In this document: positions 56,069-64,000 of the stretch, one piece after another
Position numbering within the stretch: position 1 is the stretch's first letter
Layout of the letters: every line of letters begins with the position of its first letter
DNA from: Actinomadura hibisca NBRC 15177
GTDB lineage: Bacteria; Actinomycetota; Actinomycetes; Streptosporangiales; Streptosporangiaceae
Assembly (NCBI RefSeq): GCF_001552635.1
Contig: NZ_BCRO01000030.1
Location: 1 to 64,000 of the forward strand
Direction of reading: 5' to 3'
DNA: 64,000 nt
Translations under genes and position numbers: made by a program
The notes under the pieces: model-generated
Told to the model about the DNA's origin: nothing
What the model saw: the letters and a program-made list of their open reading frames with translations, nothing else
Database searches by the model: none

Positions 56069-56686
56069 ATGCCACGAGTCAGCGAAGAGCACCTGGAACG
56101 CCGCCGCCAGCAGATCCTCGACGCCGCCCGGGTCTGCTTCATCCGCAAGGGCGTCCACGAGACGTCGATGCAGGACATCTTCGCCGAGTCCGGCCTGTCG
56201 GCCGGGGCGGTCTACCGCTACTTCAAGAGCAAGAACGAGATCATCGGGGCCATCACCGTCACCGTGATCGGCGGCCTGCAGCACTTCTTCGACGAGCTCG
56301 CCTCGGCCGACCCGCCGCTGCCGCTGGACGAGGTCGCCGCGCGCTTCGCCGAGCGCGTGGTGACGATGGCGACCGCGACGGGCCCGGTGCGGCTCGCGCC
56401 GCAGGCGTGGGCGCTGGCGCTGTACGACCCGGAGCTCGGGCAGCACGTGCGGGCGACCATGTCGCGGCTGCGCGACACCTGGATCGCCTACGCGCGGCGG
56501 CTGGTGGAGGCCGGTCTCCTGCCCGCCGGGACCGACGCCGAGGCGGTGGGCAAGACGTTGTTCGGGCTGATCCCGGGGTTCCTGCTCCAGCTCCTGCTGC
56601 TGGAGGACATCACGCCCGCCGACGTGCGGACGGGGATCCGGGCGCTGCTGCGGCACACCATGACCGTGGTACCCGAGGGCACATGA
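56069..56686 (+). CDS. TetR-family transcriptional regulator
   Basis: The 205-residue protein has the TetR helix-turn-helix (RRQQILDAARVCFIRKGVHETSMQDIFAESGLSAGAVYRYFKSKNEII-type, residues about 10-60) and an all-helical ligand domain with a hydrophobic C-terminus (FLLQLLLLEDITPADV). It probably represses the divergent membrane protein gene and itself through the ATGTTCGTT sites. No clear ribosome site precedes ATG 56069. Confidence 0.92.
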   Translation: MPRVSEEHLERRRQQILDAARVCFIRKGVHETSMQDIFAESGLSAGAVYRYFKSKNEIIGAITVTVIGGLQHFFDELASADPPLPLDEVAARFAERVVTMATATGPVRLAPQAWALALYDPELGQHVRATMSRLRDTWIAYARRLVEAGLLPAGTDAEAVGKTLFGLIPGFLLQLLLLEDITPADVRTGIRALLRHTMTVVPEGT

Positions 56687-56740
56687 AAAGGTGCGCCACG
56701 GCGGGGCCCCTCCCCTGCCATGGCGCACCGGCTCGGACCG

Positions 56741-58363
56741 CTACCAGGGCGGGCGCGGCACCCCGGGCGGCTGGGCCCCCATCGGGCCCTGCGGGGACGG
56801 CATCGGCGTGCCCTGCGGCATGGGCGCCCCGTGCTGCACGGGCCGTCCCGGCGGCGGGCCGACGGGGCCGAACGGCCCGTCCTGGCCCGGCAGCGGTCCC
56901 AGCGGCGGCAGCACGCCGTTCGGCATCGGGCCCTGGGGTGTCCCGAACCCGCCCCCATGGGGGTTCGCCGGACGCCGCCTGCGCCGCACCAGCAGCAGCA
57001 CCATCAGCCCGCCCGCCAGCAGCACCGCCGCGGTGATGCCCGCGATGAGCAGCCAGGTGCTCGCCGGCAGCGGCGTCTCGTCCTTGCCGTCGGTGATGGC
57101 GGTCTGGGAGTCGCTGATGTACTTGGCCACGTACGGGTGGCCCGGGTAGAGGTTCTGGACCTCCTTGAACTTGGGGACCGCGTTCTTGTAGTGCTTCTTG
57201 AAGAACGAGTCCAGCGCCTGGTTGTAGGCCGCCGAGGTCGCCGACATCGCCGGGCGCACGTTCTTCTCGCGCAGCTTCTCCTTGACGACGCTGACCGGCA
57301 GCACCAGCTGCTGGTTCTGCGCCGACTGGCCGTCGGCGCCCTGCATCCCCGCGATGAGGATGCCCACGACGCGGCCGGAGTCGCTGAAGACGGGGCCGCC
57401 GGAGTTGCCGCCGTAGGCGGGGGCCTGCGTCTGGATGTAGGGGACGCCGCCCTGCGTGGTGCGCTGGGCGTTGTAGGGGCCCTGGGTGAAGGTCGGCTGG
57501 AGGCGGCTGTCCACGCTCAGCGTCCCGTTGCCGGTGACGGTGCCGGGGAAGCCGTCGATGTAGAGGGTGTCGCCGACCTGCGCGTCCCGGTCGTCGCCGA
57601 GGTCGAGGGTGGGCAGGTTCTGCTGGTTGCCGACCTTCAGCAGCGCCACGTCCTTGCCGGGGTAGGACTCGCCGGCGGCGACCACCTCGGCGGGCAGCTC
57701 CTTGGCGGTCTTGTCCACGCCGCCGCCCGGCATGCTCTGCAGCACGCTGGTGGACTGGGTGAGGCCGTCCATCTTCAGGTGGCCGGCGTTGAAGGAGGCG
57801 AACATCGTCGCGCTCATCCGGTTGAGCTCGTCGTCGGCGCGCACGCCCGACAGCAGCGCCTTGACGTTGGCCGCGTCGCCCCGGGCGAGGTCGGTCAGCG
57901 CCTGCTTGGCGAAGGTCTGGGCGATCTGCTTCTGGTCGGGCTTGACGCAGTGCGCCCCGGTGACCATGTAGCCGTCGGCGGTGACCCACCAGCCGGTGCA
58001 GGTGGCGGCGGTCTCGGCCTTGACCACGCGGTCCGGCCCGATCGGCTCCAGGTACTCGTTGACGTCCTTGGCCATGCGGCCGATGAGCGCCTTGGCGATG
58101 TTCAGCTTGTCGCGCGGGATCTCGCCCCGCAGGACGTCCTGGGTGACCTCCTGCGTCAGCCGCTTGAAGTTGCCGTCCCGCAACCCCACCGACGGGACGG
58201 TCAGCTCCGCCGCGTACTTGGTGAGCAGGAGCTGGACCGCCGGGTGCGACCGGGCCGCCAGCCGGGTCGCCGCCGGGACCTTCGCGTCCTCCGCCCAGGA
58301 CACCCCCGGTAGCGCCAGCACCGCCAGCCAGGTCGCGATCAGAGCCCCCATCACTCTGCGCAT
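56741..58363 (-). CDS. Membrane-anchored trypsin-like serine protease
   Basis: The 540-residue protein has a signal peptide (1-24) and a chymotrypsin-fold protease with His137 (GAHC), Asp237 (GKDVALLKV) and Ser320 (GGNSGGP). A short helical part resembling a TPR motif (about 375-425), one membrane helix (about 434-458), an Arg-rich stop-transfer and a Gly/Pro-rich cytoplasmic tail follow. About 100 residues, largely helical, separate the catalytic His and Asp, about twice the usual distance. A second helical block of about 100 residues precedes the His. It probably cleaves or senses extracytoplasmic protein while tethered to the membrane. The target is unknown. Confidence 0.88.
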   Translation of the reverse strand: MRRVMGALIATWLAVLALPGVSWAEDAKVPAATRLAARSHPAVQLLLTKYAAELTVPSVGLRDGNFKRLTQEVTQDVLRGEIPRDKLNIAKALIGRMAKDVNEYLEPIGPDRVVKAETAATCTGWWVTADGYMVTGAHCVKPDQKQIAQTFAKQALTDLARGDAANVKALLSGVRADDELNRMSATMFASFNAGHLKMDGLTQSTSVLQSMPGGGVDKTAKELPAEVVAAGESYPGKDVALLKVGNQQNLPTLDLGDDRDAQVGDTLYIDGFPGTVTGNGTLSVDSRLQPTFTQGPYNAQRTTQGGVPYIQTQAPAYGGNSGGPVFSDSGRVVGILIAGMQGADGQSAQNQQLVLPVSVVKEKLREKNVRPAMSATSAAYNQALDSFFKKHYKNAVPKFKEVQNLYPGHPYVAKYISDSQTAITDGKDETPLPASTWLLIAGITAAVLLAGGLMVLLLVRRRRRPANPHGGGFGTPQGPMPNGVLPPLGPLPGQDGPFGPVGPPPGRPVQHGAPMPQGTPMPSPQGPMGAQPPGVPRPPW

Positions 58364-58587
58364 CGTGTGCTCCCGTCCTTTCCCGCCCGGTGGTGGCGGG
58401 CGTCCCCCGACGCGCCGCCTCTCGACCCCGTCAGTGTCGGCGGGACGCCGTCCCGCCGTCCTGAGGCGGCCGCCCTTGGGACATCAGGACACCTATCGGG
58501 ACGTTCTGCCCGGCCACAACCGGATCCGCGGTGGGTCTCCGGCGGCGGAGGTTTTAACATTCCATTACTTTCGGACCGGGGGTGTGC

Positions 58588-60552
<1,965 letters not shown>

Positions 60553-60761
60553 TCCCGGCCTGACCTGGGCCTGAACCCGGTGGGAGGGCGGACGACCGCC
60601 CCCCGCCAAGAAGGTGCCGCCCGCCCTCGGGCACCGCGCGCACCGGGGCTCCCATCCCAGTCCGTGCGGGCCTTCCACCAGAGGGTGTGCACGAGGAAAC
60701 TATGCCGCCGGGGGTCCCGACGGTCAGGGACACCGGTCCCGATCCGACCGGGACCTGTGGG

Positions 60762-61622
60762 TCAGTTCCTGCTCTGGAGCCAGTCCGGCCGGATCTCGCC
60801 CTCGGCGACCAGGACCGCCGGGCCCCTCAGGTGGCTGGTGGTGCCGTCCAGGACGACGGTGAGCCGGCCGCCGAGCACGTCCACGGTCCACTCCCCCGTC
60901 GGCAGGCCCGCGTCGGCCGGGCCGCCCGCCTCGGTGATCGCGGCAGCCACCGCCGTCGCGACGGTGCCGGTGCCGCACGAGCGGGTCTCGCCCGAGCCGC
61001 GCTCGAACACCCGCATCTCCAGGTGGTGGTCGCCGACCGGGCGGTAGAACTCCACGTTCACACCCTGGGGGAACACCGCCGCGTCGAAGGCGGGCGCGCG
61101 GGTGAGGTCAAGGTCGGCCACCGGCCCGTCCACCCGGCAGGCCAGGTGCGGGTTGCCCATGGACACCCGGTGGCCGGTGAAAGCGCCGTCGGCGGTCTCG
61201 GCCCCGCCGGTGCCCAGGTAGGCGGGCGGGCCCATGTCCACGCTCACGTCGCCGGTCGCGTCCAGCGTGACCCGGCGCAGCCCGGAGCGGGTGGCCACGT
61301 CCCACTCGCCGGGCGCGGCAAGACCCGCGTCCACCAGGTAGCGCGCGAAGACCCGGGTGCCGTTGCCGCACATCTCGGCGATGCTGCCGTCGGCGTTGCG
61401 GTAGTCCATGAACCACTCGACGCCCTCGCCCGCGGCCAGGGCCTCGACCGCCGGGTCGCCGGACGCCTTGGCCCGCACCACGCGCAGCACGCCGTCCGCG
61501 CCGATCCCGGCGCGCCGGTCGCACAACCGCGCCACCGCCCGGGGCGTCAGGTCCAGCGTGCCGTCCGGGTCCGGCAGGATGACGAAGTCGTTCTCGGTCC
61601 CGTGCCCCTTAACAAACCGCAT
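60762..61622 (-). CDS. dapF: Diaminopimelate epimerase
   Basis: The 286-residue protein has both catalytic cysteine motifs of DapF: MCGNGTR and SCGTGTVA. It also has GHGTENDFVIL at the start, MDYRNADGS and GNPHLACRVD. It converts LL- to meso-diaminopimelate for lysine and peptidoglycan synthesis. It follows miaA by 17 bases on the same strand. ATG 61622 has GGAG close by. Confidence 0.96.
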   Translation of the reverse strand: MRFVKGHGTENDFVILPDPDGTLDLTPRAVARLCDRRAGIGADGVLRVVRAKASGDPAVEALAAGEGVEWFMDYRNADGSIAEMCGNGTRVFARYLVDAGLAAPGEWDVATRSGLRRVTLDATGDVSVDMGPPAYLGTGGAETADGAFTGHRVSMGNPHLACRVDGPVADLDLTRAPAFDAAVFPQGVNVEFYRPVGDHHLEMRVFERGSGETRSCGTGTVATAVAAAITEAGGPADAGLPTGEWTVDVLGGRLTVVLDGTTSHLRGPAVLVAEGEIRPDWLQSRN

Positions 61623-61639
61623 GCTCCGATCGTATTGCC

Positions 61640-62542
61640 CTAGACCAGGGCGAGCGCCCGCTCCAGCAGGTCGGGGGCGTCGTAGGGCAACCAGCGGACG
61701 CGCGGATCGCGCCGGAACCACGACTCCTGCCGCCGGGCGAAGCGGCGGGTGAGCCGGACCGTCTCCTCCTTGGCCTGCTCCTCGGTCCACTCCCCCGCCA
61801 GGAACCGCAACACCTGGGCGTAGCCGAGGGCGCGCCCGGCGGTCAGGCCGTCGCGCAGCCCGGCCTTCTCCAGGGCGCGGACCTCGTCCACCAGGCCCGC
61901 CTCCCACATGCGTTCGACCCGCAGCGCGATGCGCTCGTCCAGCTCGGGGCGCGGCACGGTCAGGCCGATCTGGACGACCCGGTCGTAGCGGTAGCGGTGC
62001 TCGGGGAGCGTGGCGGTGAAGGGGCGGCCGGAGATCTCGATGACCTCCAGCGCGCGCACGATCCGCCGCCCGTTGCTGGGCAGGATCGCCTCGGCCGCCG
62101 CCGGGTCCAGGCCGCGCAGCCGCTCGTGCAGCGGGCCCGAGCCGGTCTCGGCGAGCTCGGCCTCCAGCCGCGCCCGCACGGCGGGATCGGTGCCGGGGAA
62201 CTCCATGTGGTCGAGCGCGGCGCGCACGTACAGGCCGGAGCCGCCGACCAGGACCGGCACCCGGCCCCGGTCCCTGATCTCGGCGAACGCGGCGGCGCTG
62301 AGGGCTTGGAACTCGGCGACGCTGGCGGTGACCGAGACGTCCCAGATGTCGATCAGGTGGTGCGGGACGCCGCGCATCTCCGCCGGGGCGAGCTTGGCGG
62401 TGCCGATGTCCATGCCCCGGTAGAACTGCATGGAGTCGGCGTTGACCGCCTCGCCGTCCAGCCGCAGCGCCAGGTCCACGGCCAGGTCGGACTTGCCGGC
62501 CGCGGTGGGGCCGACGACGGAGATCACGTCAACTGGGGTCAC
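61640..62542 (-). CDS. miaA: tRNA dimethylallyltransferase
   Basis: The 300-residue enzyme has the P-loop GPTAAGKSDLAVDLAL, NADSMQFYRGMDIGTAKL, GGSGLYVRAALD and SNGRRIVRALEV. It adds a dimethylallyl group to A37 of tRNAs reading UNN codons; MiaB, encoded further upstream on this strand, then methylthiolates the product. GTG 62542 is taken as the start because the conserved strand begins there, with only a weak ribosome site. Confidence 0.96.
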   Translation of the reverse strand: MTPVDVISVVGPTAAGKSDLAVDLALRLDGEAVNADSMQFYRGMDIGTAKLAPAEMRGVPHHLIDIWDVSVTASVAEFQALSAAAFAEIRDRGRVPVLVGGSGLYVRAALDHMEFPGTDPAVRARLEAELAETGSGPLHERLRGLDPAAAEAILPSNGRRIVRALEVIEISGRPFTATLPEHRYRYDRVVQIGLTVPRPELDERIALRVERMWEAGLVDEVRALEKAGLRDGLTAGRALGYAQVLRFLAGEWTEEQAKEETVRLTRRFARRQESWFRRDPRVRWLPYDAPDLLERALALV

Positions 62543-62636
62543 CCGATTGATTCTGGCAACAGAACGGGTATGGATCGGACCGTAGGGGCGTCCGGCCGTT
62601 GCCGCGACGCCGCCGCACCGCGGATCGGGGGGTCCC

Positions 62637-62891
62637 ATGTCCATCGTGGACAAGGTCAAGGAAATGCTCGGGCAGAACGCCGACAAGGCCAAGCAGGCCG
62701 TGGACAAGGCCGGCGACATGGTCGACCAGCGCACCGGCGGCAAGTACGCCGACAAGGTCGACATGGCCCAGGACCGGGCCCGGCAGTACCTCGACCAGAA
62801 CGACGCCAAGCGCGGCCGGCAAGGGCAGACGCCACAGCAGCCGCAGGGACGAGGCCAGCAGCCGCCGGAGCAGGCGGGCCCGGCCTCCTGA
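62637..62891 (+). CDS. Small antitoxin-like protein (MT0933-type)
   Basis: The 84-residue hydrophilic protein has a Lys/Asp/Ala-rich helical part (SIVDKVKEMLGQNADKAKQAVDKAGDMVD-type, then TGGKYADKVDMAQDRARQYL) and a Gln/Pro-rich tail. It resembles the actinobacterial MT0933-like family annotated as antitoxins. No toxin gene is adjacent, so the name is not evidence of function; a stress or CsbD-like role is equally possible. GGGGGG precedes the ATG. It lies on the strand opposite to miaA and the LigB-like gene. Confidence 0.7.
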   Translation: MSIVDKVKEMLGQNADKAKQAVDKAGDMVDQRTGGKYADKVDMAQDRARQYLDQNDAKRGRQGQTPQQPQGRGQQPPEQAGPAS

Positions 62892-63647
62892 TCAGCCCGT
62901 CCTGATCCAGCTCGCCACCAGGTACCCCACGCCGTAGGGGGCCTCGTCGGCCAGCAGCTCGGCGCGGAAGCGGCCGTCACCGGCCGCCCCGGCGAGCACC
63001 TGCCACGCCGCCCGCCCGGCCGCCTGGAGCTCGCGGGAGACCTGCGGGTCCAGGGCGGCGAGCGCGGCGGCGTCGGCGTCCTTCAGCGCCCGCGCGACCC
63101 CGGCGTCGTGCGGGCCTGCGCGGTCGTCCAGGTAGCCGGGGGCCTTCTCCGAGCGGCACGCCGAACCGTCGCCCATGACCAGCAGCGCGACGCGGTCGCC
63201 GGAGGCGGCCAGCTCGCGGCCCAGCTCGGCGCACTCCTCGGGGGCGGCGTCGAACGCGACCGACCGGTAGTCCAGCTTCCCGCCGAGGATCTGGTTCCCC
63301 GGGCACTGCCGGTACAGCAGCCACAGGCCGATCGTCAGCGACAGCGGCAGCGGCTCGCCCTCGCCCCAGGCGTCGACGGTGTAGTCCAGCCCGTAGGGCC
63401 GCAGGTCCGCCACCGATTCGGCGGGCCAACGCCGCGTCTCCTCGGCCCCGCCGACGATCACGACGCGCAGGTCCTGGTCGCCGCGCGCCTGCGGAGACTC
63501 GCAGCGCAGGTCGACCACCGGCGGGTCGAGCCGCCGGACGGCCTCGTCACACGCGGCGCGCAGGCCGTCCAGCTCGGCGGCCGCCGCACCGGCCACCTCG
63601 GGCACCAGCAGGGGCGGGTGCGGGCACACCGCGGCCGAGATCAGCAA
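62892..63647 (-). CDS. Class III extradiol dioxygenase (LigB)-like protein
   Basis: The 251-residue protein begins with SAAVCPHPPLLVPEVAGAA, the family's first metal-site strand. It also has LPLSLTIGLWLLY, LLVMGDGSA and a C-terminal GVGYLVASW. It matches a conserved actinobacterial LigB-like gene found between miaB and miaA whose substrate is unknown. It starts at TTG 63647, supported by a GGGAGAGG site. The stop falls one base after the stop of the convergent small gene. Confidence 0.85.
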   Translation of the reverse strand: MLISAAVCPHPPLLVPEVAGAAAAELDGLRAACDEAVRRLDPPVVDLRCESPQARGDQDLRVVIVGGAEETRRWPAESVADLRPYGLDYTVDAWGEGEPLPLSLTIGLWLLYRQCPGNQILGGKLDYRSVAFDAAPEECAELGRELAASGDRVALLVMGDGSACRSEKAPGYLDDRAGPHDAGVARALKDADAAALAALDPQVSRELQAAGRAAWQVLAGAAGDGRFRAELLADEAPYGVGYLVASWIRTG

Positions 63648-63689
63648 GCGGGCCTCTCCCTCGGGCTCTTCCTGGGGCGGGTTCTCCGG

Positions 63690-64000
63690 TCAGGGGCAGG
63701 TGGAGCAGCCACTCGCGGCGGCGGGTTGCGCCGCCGGGCGGCCGATCGACGGCATCCCCAGCGACACGCCCTTGGGCTGCGCCTGCCGCGCCTCCCACGC
63801 GTCCCCGGCCCGGGTGCGGCGCACCGCTCCGGTCTTGTCGGCGACCAGGTGGTGCGGGGCGGCGTAGGTGACCTCGACGGTCACCACGTCGCCGGGGCGC
63901 ACCGGCTCGGCCGGGGCCTGGAAGTGCACCAGCCGGTTGTCGGCGGCGCGGCCCGACAGGCGGCGGGTGGCCTCGTCCTTGCGGCCCTCGCCCTCAGCGA
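63690..64000 (-). CDS. miaB: tRNA-2-methylthio-N6-dimethylallyladenosine synthase MiaB, C-terminal part
   Basis: About 103 codons remain, running off the right edge. The visible part starts with [25 protein letters not shown], then the TRAM RNA-binding domain ([20 protein letters not shown]) and an Ala/Pro-rich tail ending SGCSTCP. The catalytic radical SAM domain lies outside the window. MiaB adds a methylthio group to the i6A37 made by MiaA. Confidence 0.92.
   Translation of the reverse strand, partial: AEGEGRKDEATRRLSGRAADNRLVHFQAPAEPVRPGDVVTVEVTYAAPHHLVADKTGAVRRTRAGDAWEARQAQPKGVSLGMPSIGRPAAQPAAASGCSTCP

Noticed and set aside
62637..62891. Toxin-antitoxin pair
   Set aside because: The small antitoxin-like protein has no adjacent toxin gene; the neighbouring LigB-like and miaA genes are housekeeping-type.

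Overview
The window is high-GC actinobacterial DNA. It uses GTG starts freely, has tightly packed ATGA and GTGA gene overlaps, and carries strong perfect-hairpin terminators. The gene set fits an actinomycete of the Streptosporangiales, perhaps Thermomonosporaceae (Actinomadura-like): hrcA-dnaJ-rsmE-HIT-phoH-ybeY, comEA-comEC-holA, lepA beside rpsT, miaB-miaA-dapF, and DUF3097. The genus is inference; no rRNA gene is present to decide it.

Region by region. (1) 1-13360 is accessory DNA: the N-terminal part of an AfsR/SARP regulator running off the left edge, an MMPL exporter, a degenerate cytidine-deaminase-like gene, and an eight-gene minus-strand operon (12444 down to 3517). That operon encodes a 2-oxoglutarate/Fe(II) oxygenase, a cyclodipeptide synthase (CDPS), an MFS exporter, a family-5 solute-binding lipoprotein, two permeases with a dipeptidase-type amidohydrolase between them, and a fused double ATPase. 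(2) 13446-21520 is a conserved housekeeping block on the minus strand (corC-like, ybeY, phoH, HIT, rsmE, dnaJ, hrcA with a CIRCE operator), interrupted by a plus-strand ECF sigma factor and a membrane partner. (3) 21633-29029 mixes small conserved and accessory genes (DUF3097, two DUF4870 proteins, hemW, possible immunity-like genes, a secreted protein, a Uma2 fusion) and ends in a decayed second copy of the lepA 3' end. (4) 29043-42387 holds lepA, rpsT, kptA, a LysR/HAD-like pair, holA, comEC, comEA, degV, hutI and hflX, with two tandem-repeat arrays between comEC and holA. (5) 42645-48329 is a glycolate/glyoxylate locus (malate synthase, then glcDEF). (6) 49214-60552 is accessory: a second oligopeptide ABC operon, a TetR-controlled membrane protein, a membrane-anchored trypsin-like protease and a sensor kinase with no regulator beside it. 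(7) 60762-64000 is the conserved dapF-miaA-(antitoxin-like)-LigB-like-miaB group, cut by the right edge.

The most interesting system is the CDPS operon. It combines synthesis of a dipeptide scaffold (CDPS), oxidation (2OG oxygenase), export (MFS), high-affinity re-import (SBP, two permeases, ATPase) and hydrolysis (dipeptidase-type amidohydrolase). Seven of its eight genes are chained by 1-4 base overlaps. Export by an MFS protein with recapture by a family-5 ABC importer is the layout known from opine metallophore systems, so a CDPS-derived metallophore or recycled signal is a testable idea. Other notable points are a 12-14-unit GGGTTC array with strong G-quadruplex potential against the comEC stop codon, a His/Asp/Gln-rich insertion in ComEC, and the duplicated lepA 3' end beside an N-terminally truncated Uma2 gene.
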